Below the pieces are notes generated by a model, which did no database searches, was not told the DNA's origin, and saw only the letters and a list, made by a program, of their open reading frames with translations. From contig NZ_UZWE01000068.1 of assembly GCF_900631945.1 (NCBI RefSeq), positions 1 to 34,287 on the forward strand: 34,287 nucleotides of DNA, given 5' to 3'. This DNA is from Paracoccus haematequi. GTDB taxonomy: Bacteria; Pseudomonadota; Alphaproteobacteria; Rhodobacterales; Rhodobacteraceae. This document shows, one piece after another, positions 1 through 6,421 of the stretch; position 1 is the stretch's first letter, and every line of letters starts with the position of its first letter. Both the position numbers and the translations under genes were made by a program.

Positions 1-48
1 CGGCTCAATCTTCGCCCATTGGGCATCCGTCAGAACATTGCGATCCAT
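1..48 (-). CDS. IS5-family transposase, N-terminal 16 residues only (runs off the window)
   Basis: Reading leftward from ATG at 48, the frame gives MDRNVLTDAQWAKIEP, the characteristic start of IS427-group IS5 transposases. Only 16 codons are present before the window edge. The C-terminus of an equivalent transposase, in the same orientation, is at the right window edge (34206-34287). Full-length members encode a DDE transposase, often as two overlapping frames joined by frameshifting. Nothing of the catalytic domain can be seen here. Confidence 0.8.
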   Translation of the reverse strand, partial: MDRNVLTDAQWAKIEP

Positions 49-99
49 CCTGACTATGAATCACATCAGCCTCCGAGTGTGAATCCCCACAGACCCTAG
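1..99 (-). mobile_element. Terminal part of an IS5-family (IS427-like) insertion sequence, left contig edge
   Basis: The minus strand reads CTAG (96-99), then an imperfect terminal inverted repeat beginning GGGTCTGTGGGGATTCA, a short leader and the start of a transposase gene running off the window. The right window edge carries GGGTGTGTTGACGTTCA after another CTAG; the two ends agree at 12 of 17 positions. CTAG is a common target of IS427-group elements. The element interrupts the primase gene that follows. Family assignment rests on the transposase ends and the target site; the body of the element is not in the window. Confidence 0.8.
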
Positions 100-125
100 A
101 ACACGTCGCGGGGATCCGCGCGCAT

Positions 126-2408
126 GTGGTGGACCTGGACAACCTAGCGGCCATGCAGAACCTTCAGCGGGCCGCTGCGCACAACCCCGCGCCCTGGTTC
201 GCGGTCCAGACAAGCCCCGGCAAGGCGCACGTTTACTGGCCGCTACACGGCGCGGAACGATACCGCAACAACGACACATACCGCTTGTTGCAACGCAAGC
301 TGCGGCAACTGTTCGACGGTGACAAAGCCGTGGTTGATGCGACCCGCGTTCTGCGGGTGCCGGGGTTCTATCACCGGAAGGGCGAACCGCACCTAGTCAC
401 ATGCTACGCATTGCCGGGGTTCAACCAGCCGGTTAGCCGGGAACTGCTGGCGATCAGCGTTGCGCACGTCAACGCAGTTGATGACGGCGGCGGGCGGCAC
501 CCGCTAGGGGATCCTGAACTTGCTGCACCGTCCCTGGAATGGCTTTGGTATGCGCTCGAAACCATGCCCGTTGACGGCATGTCGCATCCCGATTTCATCA
601 GCTTTACCGCTGCGTACAAACAAGCCGGTTGGGGTATCGCGGATCCTGGTGAATTGCGGGATCGCTGGTTGCAATGGTGCCAACGTTTCGGGCAAGCGTC
701 CAAAGGTAACGACTACAACCTGAAGCATTGGGATTCAATCACGGATACCGAAGTCGGTTGGAAGTCACTCTTGCGCCAGAACGTCGCGTTGAATGCCGCT
801 TTCATGTTCGCCGCATCACAGTATCAAATTGCACCTTCTAATGATGTGCCTTTCATCGAACAATTAAAAACCGCAGCGTTTTCCGTTGCTGATATTGATG
901 CCGGAAAGGCGCTTGTTCCTTCAATCGTACATCTGTCCGAACCTGAACAGGAAGTTGTTCTAAGGATTATTGCAGATAAGACCGGCACGACGCTGGGGGT
1001 ATGGAAACGGACGCTAAAGGATGTAAAGCAAGCCGAACTGCAAACTAGCACCGACAAAGATCATAGCATTATGGCGGAACGAATATTAATTGAAATTGGT
1101 CATGAAAATCTAACACGCGTAGGAAAAGACTATTGGAAGTACAACGGTGCTGGACTTTGGCAAAAGGTGGACGATGCGCAGATCCGCAAAGTAGCGCAGC
1201 ATGTCCTAAAAGCTGGCGGCAATGCGGTAACGCAGGCAAAAACCACAAGCATTGCAGGCGTCCTTGCGGACATGATCCATGTTGATAACCATGTGTTCAA
1301 TGCAGGTCCAAAAGGCACGGTCAATTGTCTCAACGGTGAACTTTCCTGCACTGGTGGAATGTGGTTCTTGAATAGTCACAGGCGGGAATTCTACCGGACG
1401 ACACAAATTCCCGTACATTATGATTATTCATCGCCCGCACCCCTGCAAACCCTAAACTATCTTCGCGAATGCTTCCGAGATGATAGCGACGCTGAACAGA
1501 AGATTGAAATGCTGTTTGCGCTCGCGGGCTACGCACTGATGGATCATGCGGACCACGCCAAATTCCTTATTCTGAAGGGGAATGGTCGCAACGGAAAATC
1601 TGTTTGGATGCACATCTTGGAAAGCCTTGTCGGTGAGAAGAACACCGCGAACGTTCAACCGTCAGAATTTAACAACAGGTTCCAGCTAGGCGAGTTGGAC
1701 AACAAGTTGCTGAACATCGTGGACGACTTGCCTAAGAAAGCACTTCTACCAGACGGCGTGATCAAGGCTATTGTGTCGGGTGGCAAAATCACGGGTGAAC
1801 ACAAACAGCGGGATCCGTTCAGCGTCTCATTCCGATGCTTCCTTACAATCGGGACCAACTACGACTTGCCAACCGTTGATGATTCCACGGCCATGATGGA
1901 ACGCGCGGTCATAATTGAATGGAACAGAACGTTCCGGGCCGATGAACGGGACGACACGCTGCGTCACCGGCTCGTTGCCCAGGAACTGCCGGGCATCCTC
2001 AAGTACGCGCTGGACGCCTACGGGCGGGCGCTGCTGAACGGCTTCCCTCACGTTCCATCCTCGGATCTGGCAAAGGAAAAATGGCTAGGCCGCATCAACC
2101 CTGTTCGCCGGTTCGTGGATCAGGAATACGAGTATGTTCCTGGCGAGAAGGTGCCGTTCAAGCATATGTGGGATGCTTTCAAGTTGTGGGAACAAGAGGA
2201 ACGCTCGAAGTCGATAGGCCGGACCCGGTTTGCAGAAAGCCTTGCTGCCATTCCCGGCGTGGAAAAGCGGAACAGTGCAGCCGACCAGAACCAAGTAATG
2301 ATCTTCGGCTTGCAGCGGCGCAGTGACGTGGCGGCGGTGCCAGGACAGCAGCCCATGCCGGGAACGGTCGTTCCTTTTCATATCCCCGGACAGATGCCGT
2401 CACGCTAA
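126..2408 (+). CDS. Primase (AEP/RepB-type) - PriCT - SF3 helicase protein, 5'-truncated by an IS
   Basis: This is a replication protein of phage/plasmid type, joining primase and helicase. The first GTG is at 126, but the frame is open without a stop from 60 through the IS end, and homology-like sequence already runs before 126, so the true N-terminus has been cut off by the IS at 96-99. Residues 3-5 (DLD) fit the catalytic D-x-D of archaeo-eukaryotic-type primases. TSPGKAHVYW (29-38) and the RVLRVPGFYHRKG stretch (74-86) are typical of RepB-type primase domains. Residues about 135-225 resemble a primase C-terminal (PriCT-2) domain. The SF3/D5 helicase follows: Walker A GNGRNGKS (485-492), Walker B with D533-D534, and sensor asparagine N578. 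The family is known from P4-like satellites, plasmids and phages. The copy is probably inactive as a primase, while the helicase part is complete. Confidence 0.85.
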   Translation: MVDLDNLAAMQNLQRAAAHNPAPWFAVQTSPGKAHVYWPLHGAERYRNNDTYRLLQRKLRQLFDGDKAVVDATRVLRVPGFYHRKGEPHLVTCYALPGFNQPVSRELLAISVAHVNAVDDGGGRHPLGDPELAAPSLEWLWYALETMPVDGMSHPDFISFTAAYKQAGWGIADPGELRDRWLQWCQRFGQASKGNDYNLKHWDSITDTEVGWKSLLRQNVALNAAFMFAASQYQIAPSNDVPFIEQLKTAAFSVADIDAGKALVPSIVHLSEPEQEVVLRIIADKTGTTLGVWKRTLKDVKQAELQTSTDKDHSIMAERILIEIGHENLTRVGKDYWKYNGAGLWQKVDDAQIRKVAQHVLKAGGNAVTQAKTTSIAGVLADMIHVDNHVFNAGPKGTVNCLNGELSCTGGMWFLNSHRREFYRTTQIPVHYDYSSPAPLQTLNYLRECFRDDSDAEQKIEMLFALAGYALMDHADHAKFLILKGNGRNGKSVWMHILESLVGEKNTANVQPSEFNNRFQLGELDNKLLNIVDDLPKKALLPDGVIKAIVSGGKITGEHKQRDPFSVSFRCFLTIGTNYDLPTVDDSTAMMERAVIIEWNRTFRADERDDTLRHRLVAQELPGILKYALDAYGRALLNGFPHVPSSDLAKEKWLGRINPVRRFVDQEYEYVPGEKVPFKHMWDAFKLWEQEERSKSIGRTRFAESLAAIPGVEKRNSAADQNQVMIFGLQRRSDVAAVPGQQPMPGTVVPFHIPGQMPSR

Positions 2409-2534
2409 CTTTCCGAAAAACTCGACAAAGAACCCGCTTCGGCGGGTTTTTTTCGTGCTGAAAAAGTTAAGAGTTGCGAGGCCCAACTCTTAACCCGCCT
2501 CGCTTGTCGTGCGAATTTTACGGAAAGTTAGCGT
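2402..2534. repeat. 14-bp perfect inverted repeat bracketing the primase terminator
   Basis: ACGCTAACTTTCCG at 2402-2415, which overlaps the primase stop codon, recurs as its exact reverse complement at 2521-2534. Between the arms lie the terminator and the first iteron pair. It could be a binding site for the replication protein or a larger fold; no function is shown by sequence alone. Confidence 0.7.
2431..2453 (+). terminator. Rho-independent terminator of the primase-helicase gene
   Basis: AACCCGC (2431-2437), a TTCG loop, GCGGGTT (2442-2448) and a run of T form a classic intrinsic terminator 22 bases after the primase stop codon. The UUCG tetraloop makes it very stable. Confidence 0.9.
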
Positions 2535-2778
2535 TAACTCGTTCTTTCTTCGTAAATCTAGGACGATGACAGTTAAGAGTTGGGACGAAAAGTTAAGAAT
2601 TTTTAAATGTTGAAAGGCAACTATTAACCTATAAGTGCTTGATGTAGATGAGAATGTTAAGAGTTTAAGAGTTAGAGAGAGATTGTCGTAGAAGGGGAAA
2701 AAACACCACACTGCTACCGCTAACAAATTTTTTCAAACATATGGCAGCAAAGTTGCCTCCAACTCTTAAATTCTTAAC
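2466..2778. repeat. Iteron-like repeats (GTTAAGAGTTG) in AT-rich DNA; candidate replication origin
   Basis: Nine copies or near copies of an 11-mer GTTAAGAGTTG occur on both strands. Forward copies start at 2466, 2572, 2592 (GTTAAGAATTT), 2656 and 2664. Reverse copies start at 2484, 2618, 2760 and 2768. The first two form a perfect palindrome (2466-2476 against 2484-2494, 7-base gap). The 2592 and 2768 copies are exact reverse complements of each other. The stretch has no convincing gene and is clearly richer in A/T than the flanking genes. Repeats of this kind next to a primase-helicase are typical of replication origins of phage satellites and plasmids. Origin function is inferred. Confidence 0.65.
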
Positions 2779-2826
2779 TTGACCTCGCGTCACCCTTGTT
2801 TGCGTCAGCCGCAGGGTTTGAACAAG

Positions 2827-2926
2827 CAACGTCCAATCCCAACAGTTCGAAGCGCAATCTGATCGCACATCGGACAGGTGATCCGCTGCGCAATCCACGT
2901 CCATTCCCAACAATTCAAAGCGCAAT
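2827..2926 (+). repeat. Two 32-bp direct repeats, 68 bp apart
   Basis: The 32 bases at 2827-2858 recur at 2895-2926 with 4 mismatches (28/32 identical); both copies contain TTC(G/A)AAGCGCAAT. A further GCGCAAT occurs at 2888. They lie between the GTTAAGAGTTG cluster and the promoter of the small-gene operon, and could be a second iteron type or operator sites. Confidence 0.7.
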
Positions 2927-2956
2927 GGGTCGTTTAATTAGAACGTAATGGGCCCG

Positions 2957-2975
2957 TGTAGCCGCATTGTAGCCA
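2957..2975 (-). repeat. 19-bp motif TGGCTACAATGCGGCTACA, shared with the tRNA-proximal end
   Basis: On the minus strand this reads TGGCTACAATGCGGCTACA. The same 19-mer with a single difference occurs on the plus strand at 8553-8571, close to the tRNA-Leu end of the element. Internally the motif is a tandem of two GGCTACA units. Confidence 0.65.
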
Positions 2976-2981
2976 TACCCG

Positions 2982-3000
2982 TGCAATTAGGATGCAATTA
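2982..3000 (+). repeat. Tandem TGCAATTA pair with 11-bp period
   Basis: TGCAATTA occurs at 2982-2989 and again at 2993-3000, one helical turn apart, immediately after the 19-bp motif. The phase suits two protein molecules bound on one face of the DNA. It may be an operator for the downstream operon. Confidence 0.5.
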
Positions 3001-3072
3001 TCCGAATCAAATGCGCCGCGCGCCTTTACAATCGAACTACAACACTGTCAACCCCTAAAGTGATCTTTTATA

Positions 3073-3100
3073 TTGACGTGAGTCAGCGGCGTTATTACTG
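3073..3100 (+). promoter_or_regulatory. Possible promoter and operator for the small-gene operon
   Basis: TTGACG at 3073-3078 is a good -35 candidate; TTACTG at 3095-3100 is a weak -10 at 16-base spacing. The -35 overlaps a short palindrome TGAC-gtga-GTCA (3074-3085), a plausible operator. The first gene starts at 3140 with a ribosome-binding site CGAGGA at 3124-3129. The call is tentative. Confidence 0.35.
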
Positions 3101-3139
3101 TCGGGTAAAGGTAATAAATTAACCCGAGGAATATAAATC

Positions 3140-3961
3140 ATGGTCCGCCCCTTTGTTACTGCCGCCGTTGCTATCGCTCCCTTTCCTTCCGCCTTCGACA
3201 ATACCCCTGGACCGTCCAGCGTCTATTCTGTGCGGCTATCTGATGGATTGATGCTCCAAACGAACGGCGCGCAAATGATCTTCACCGATGCGCTGCAAAA
3301 AGCCGAACCGGCAATGGCTGCATTGGCAACCGCCATTGAAAATGTCATTCCCAAGCTGCAATCGAACGCTGAAACGTACGCTGCGGCAGTCATCCCCGCG
3401 AAACAACGCGATGAGATTGAACGCAGCGTTGTACCGCTTTATCGCCGCGCTTTGTACGCGGGCGTTGAGCGTATCGAAAAGAATGCTAAGTCCACCGCAA
3501 AGTTCGAAACGCCGCCGCCCGTGAAGGACGCTGTTCTAGATCAGGCTGTCCGCGATGAATTCCGCCCGCTCACGAAAGCCGAAAAACTCAAAGCCTTGCG
3601 TGACTGGCCGATTGAATCAATTTATGCGGTTCATCGCGTTGGACGTGAGGCGTTCGGCCTTTCGGCTGATGAATATGAAGCTGCGCTTAATCGCATTCGT
3701 GCTGCGAACCTGACTGCAAGCGATAACCTGAAAACAGCGTTTGTAAAACGTCCCACGTTGAACGATCCGATTGCGTTTGGATCCGACGAAAATGCAATTG
3801 AAGATTACGTTCAAGCTGCTTTGGTCACATGGGCGAACCAACGCGAAATGATTGACGACATGCGCACCGAATTGAAACAGGTTGTGCAGTTCACCAGCGT
3901 TGTTTGTGAGATGCCTCTTAAGGATGCCTGGACGCTGCTTTCAGGTGAAACGGATGCGTAA
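3140..3961 (+). CDS. Hypothetical protein, first gene of the accessory operon
   Basis: This 273-residue protein is not recognised. It begins a tightly packed run of five genes (3140-5313). ATG at 3140 is preceded by CGAGGA 10 bases upstream. The sequence is mostly charged and predicted alpha-helical after residue 45, with no signal peptide, membrane segment or known motif that I can see. Its last eight bases overlap the start of the AlpA-like gene. Composition is less GC-rich than the nuo genes. From its position between an origin-like region and a regulator it may belong to replication or packaging of the element, but this is only context. Confidence 0.8.
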   Translation: MVRPFVTAAVAIAPFPSAFDNTPGPSSVYSVRLSDGLMLQTNGAQMIFTDALQKAEPAMAALATAIENVIPKLQSNAETYAAAVIPAKQRDEIERSVVPLYRRALYAGVERIEKNAKSTAKFETPPPVKDAVLDQAVRDEFRPLTKAEKLKALRDWPIESIYAVHRVGREAFGLSADEYEAALNRIRAANLTASDNLKTAFVKRPTLNDPIAFGSDENAIEDYVQAALVTWANQREMIDDMRTELKQVVQFTSVVCEMPLKDAWTLLSGETDA

Positions 3962-4190
3962 GGGTTTGAAAATTCCTGTGCAGGTCTTTCTGCCTGCACA
4001 GGAAACCATATCGCAGCGTGAAATACTCGAAGAACTGAAAATTACAAAAATGACGCTGAAGAACTACCGGGACATGCGAAATTTTCCGCCACCAGTCGAA
4101 CGGGACGGGAAATGTAACCGCTACAGAACTTCTGAAGTCGTTCAATTCTGTAAATCTAATGGTTCGGAGGTTGTGATTTATGGCCGGTGA
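3954..4190 (+). CDS. AlpA-like / helix-turn-helix DNA-binding protein
   Basis: This is a 78-residue DNA-binding regulator. The frame is open further upstream, but ATG at 3954 is preceded by AGGTGA and overlaps the previous stop, so I chose it. The core starts ISQREILEELKITKMTLKNY and continues through an FPPPV turn to a YRTSEVVQF ending. This is the pattern of AlpA/MerR-like winged HTH proteins: helix-turn-helix, then the wing with FP-x-P, then a closing helix. In P4 and related satellites and islands, AlpA proteins control integrase or excision genes. Here it sits in the middle of the operon and overlaps the next gene by 11 bases. Role as element regulator or excision factor is inferred. Confidence 0.8.
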   Translation: MRKGLKIPVQVFLPAQETISQREILEELKITKMTLKNYRDMRNFPPPVERDGKCNRYRTSEVVQFCKSNGSEVVIYGR

Positions 4191-4593
4191 AGACGCTAAA
4201 TTTAGCGCGGTTCGTGACGCGTCTGGAAAGTTCATCACGACGCAGGGCCGCGTTCCTGGCACTCGCAACAAAGCCACGAAGGCCAGTGTGGCAGCGATCA
4301 GTTCCTTGCAGGATCTGGCGTTCGCGCAGCTTCGTGCGCTGTTGGAGGCGGGGCACCCTGGGATCGTTGAGTTCACCGTGAAATCGCTGCTGCCCGCTGG
4401 TGGCCGTGCGGTCCAGTTGGAATCCCTGGACAGTGACAGCCTGCTAGACGCCGTGTCGTCCGGGATCATCAGTCCTACGGAGTTGCGGCAGATCGCGGCC
4501 GGTATTGAAAAGATCCGCAACGTTGAATCTTTGGCGATCGTTCAAGAACGCTTGGCCCAGATAGAAAAGCTTCTCAAGGACGGGTCGCTATAA
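4180..4593 (+). CDS. Hypothetical protein with basic GRVPGTRNK motif (DUF5681-like start)
   Basis: This 137-residue protein has ATG at 4180 preceded by a strong GGAGG at 4166-4170. Residues 23-33 (GRVPGTRNKAT) resemble the basic GRPKGSRNK motif at the start of DUF5681-type phage proteins, some of which lie beside terminase genes. The rest is helical, ending in a probable coiled region (about residues 105-135). It overlaps the AlpA-like gene by 11 bases and the next gene by one base (TAATG), so the genes are translationally coupled. A terminase-small-subunit-like packaging role is possible but unproven. Confidence 0.75.
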   Translation: MAGEDAKFSAVRDASGKFITTQGRVPGTRNKATKASVAAISSLQDLAFAQLRALLEAGHPGIVEFTVKSLLPAGGRAVQLESLDSDSLLDAVSSGIISPTELRQIAAGIEKIRNVESLAIVQERLAQIEKLLKDGSL

Positions 4594-4910
4594 TGAAACT
4601 CGCGCGTAAGATTTCAATGCTGGATCGGCTCGTGTCGGACCTGAAGGCCGATGTGCGCGATCCATTCGAACACTTGGACAGTCGGGAAATCGCCGCGTTA
4701 CGTGATTATCAGTCTAATACGGAACCGATGCAGCAATATATCGATGTGATGAATGGATCCAGCCCAACTGTCGCATTGCTGAATTCTGTCGGACTAAATG
4801 CAGACTGCACCGAAATGGAAGCCCGCGAAGCTTACGAACGTGAGTTGGCCTCGTTCGTTAAGTGGTACAAACGCCGCGTCATTCTGAAAGGAATTCGGAC
4901 CAATGCGTGA
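4593..4910 (+). CDS. Hypothetical protein of the accessory operon
   Basis: This 105-residue protein of unknown function starts at ATG 4593, sharing one base with the preceding stop (TAATG). It is charged and mainly alpha-helical. The N-terminus is basic (MKLARKISMLDRL) and the C-terminus carries a WYKRRV cluster; there are no membrane segments. It overlaps the following gene by eight bases. It belongs to the same transcription unit as its neighbours, but I see no motif that names it. Confidence 0.7.
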   Translation: MKLARKISMLDRLVSDLKADVRDPFEHLDSREIAALRDYQSNTEPMQQYIDVMNGSSPTVALLNSVGLNADCTEMEAREAYERELASFVKWYKRRVILKGIRTNA

Positions 4911-5313
4911 ACATGTAATACATACCCCTACCGGCGCAAGAATCCTGACAGAGATCGGAATGGGCTTCGCTGGTATCAGACAGCCATTTTCGCCGGGTAT
5001 TATGTCCGATCCTACAACGCGGTTGAACATTGGCTTTCCCGCATCCCCTAAGGCAATCGTTCAATCTCTTGATGGTGTGTTTATTTCACCGCGTCACCTT
5101 TGGGCGATACTTGTCGGGCTGGCGAAAGTGGACCGTCCAATAAACCTAGATAACGCGTCGGAATCGTTGTTCTGGACGAAGCCGGATTTGCACGAATATT
5201 TGATGAAGCTGTTCATCAAATTCGATGCGGTGGATCCTTATTGGGCTACCATGTCAAAGACGGGTTATTACGATCCGAATATGCGCCTTGTTCATCGTAA
5301 TGTTGCGAGCTAA
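4903..5313 (+). CDS. Hypothetical protein, last gene of the accessory operon
   Basis: This 136-residue protein is not recognised. ATG at 4903 overlaps the preceding gene by eight bases; GGAATT at 4890-4895 is a weak ribosome-binding site. The sequence is soluble-looking, with aromatic residues in the second half (WTKPDLHEY, DPYWATMSKTGYYDPN). No signal peptide or known domain is visible. It ends the plus-strand run; the next gene is convergent. Confidence 0.7.
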   Translation: MREHVIHTPTGARILTEIGMGFAGIRQPFSPGIMSDPTTRLNIGFPASPKAIVQSLDGVFISPRHLWAILVGLAKVDRPINLDNASESLFWTKPDLHEYLMKLFIKFDAVDPYWATMSKTGYYDPNMRLVHRNVAS

Positions 5314-5368
5314 ATAAAGGTCGCGTCAAAGACGCCACGGTATACACAAGCATAATCTATCTTCAAAA

Positions 5369-5453
5369 GGCTCTATAATAAATGTAGAAGTATTCGGTGT
5401 CCGCTGAATGCAAAGCTATAATTTTAAAATAAAGGCTAACATTTTATAGAGCC
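5369..5453. repeat. Long inverted repeat (possible stem-loop or small RNA) between convergent genes
   Basis: GGCTCTATAA at 5369-5378 pairs perfectly with TTATAGAGCC at 5444-5453. The pairing continues inward (AATGT against ACATT) past a 2-base bulge, giving about 15 pairs around a 50-base AT-rich loop. A TATAAT hexamer at 5417-5422 and the palindrome ATTTTAAAAT lie in the loop. The 247-base gap (5314-5560) lies between the ends of the small-gene operon and the DUF4435 gene and holds no gene that I can see. A bidirectional transcription barrier or a small RNA are both possible. Confidence 0.5.
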
Positions 5454-5560
5454 CGCATGATGATTTGGTCAGTCCGCTGGCAAGACAAACATTTTACACG
5501 GCATATTATTGATTAAGGATACATTCAACATAGCAATTGCCGAAGATTAGATATAGCACG

Positions 5561-6421
5561 CTAAATTGCATCTGCTAATCTTCTGTAATGGTTACCGGCG
5601 TGTGAATTGTCGTGCAATAGAAATGATCCGAATATAGAAATTGCTAGTTGCTCAACTAAATCGTCAGTCACGTTAATCGCACGGCCTACGCGGCGCAGGA
5701 GATATGAGAGTGCGCATCTGACATATGCTTGAAGCGTATGTCCGTGTAGAAACCAGCGCGCTGACATAATGTATACACTCGGACGTTGTCGACGCCTAGA
5801 TGGGTCAATTTTCTTCAGTTCCCGTCTATAAGCGAAAAGAAGCTCCTTTATGTTGACATTTACCGCATAATTTCCTGGAGTGTTGCTTATATGTCTACCC
5901 GGCGCAACATTAGGAAAAAGCGAGCTACCCATTTGCCGAAGGCGGAAATCTGCATTCACGTACGGCAGCATTCGGCGAAAATAATTTTCGTACTGTTCTT
6001 TGAATTCGTTTACTATCCCCTCAGGTAAGGGTCCGAGGCGTGCAAGGCGACCGGCCGCCTCAAGCAGCACCTCGTAATTGAATGCATCTGACTCCCAGCT
6101 ATAGCCATAAGTGTACAGGATATGTTCATGACTAAGTTTTTCATCCAAAAATTCGTCAAAGTCAGAGTCCATAGCGACGATTGTGTTCTGGACCGAGCCT
6201 GCCAGCACCTTGCGAGCAACTGTTTCTAGCTCAGGTTTGCCACCGTGAGCTTTAATAGTTATGCTCACATCTGGACGAAGTGAGGAAAATATCTGCCGCC
6301 AGAATATGACATCCGGAGACCCTGCGTCCTTTACGCCACCTCCGCCCTCCACGTACAGAGTGAACTGTGTCCCCGTGAAAATAGCCCTGTTGGTAAGGCC
6401 ACTATCAGTCCGACTGAACAT
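5561..6421 (-). CDS. DUF4435 (TOPRIM-like) protein, AriB-like effector of a PARIS-type defence pair
   Basis: This 286-residue protein belongs, as far as motifs show, to the DUF4435 family, whose fold is TOPRIM-like. LYVEG places an acidic residue at E25, followed by the metal-binding acid cluster AMDSDFDEF (D85, D87, D89) and the family signature YGYSWESDAFNYE (105-117). In the PARIS anti-phage system, AriB is a DUF4435 TOPRIM nuclease released by the ATPase AriA. AriB of E. coli needs a glutamate at nearly the same place and cuts tRNA-Lys. Here the start ATG (6421-6419) shares one base with the stop of the upstream ATPase gene (TGATG), so the two are made together. Whether substrate and trigger are the same is unknown. 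Confidence 0.8.
   Translation of the reverse strand: MFSRTDSGLTNRAIFTGTQFTLYVEGGGGVKDAGSPDVIFWRQIFSSLRPDVSITIKAHGGKPELETVARKVLAGSVQNTIVAMDSDFDEFLDEKLSHEHILYTYGYSWESDAFNYEVLLEAAGRLARLGPLPEGIVNEFKEQYENYFRRMLPYVNADFRLRQMGSSLFPNVAPGRHISNTPGNYAVNVNIKELLFAYRRELKKIDPSRRRQRPSVYIMSARWFLHGHTLQAYVRCALSYLLRRVGRAINVTDDLVEQLAISIFGSFLLHDNSHAGNHYRRLADAI

Noticed and set aside
2991..3010. DnaA box (TTATCCGAA)
   Set aside because: Two mismatches to the TTATCCACA consensus and no second copy nearby.
2409..3139. CRISPR array
   Set aside because: Repeats are short, on both strands and irregularly spaced, without unique spacers of constant length; iterons fit better.
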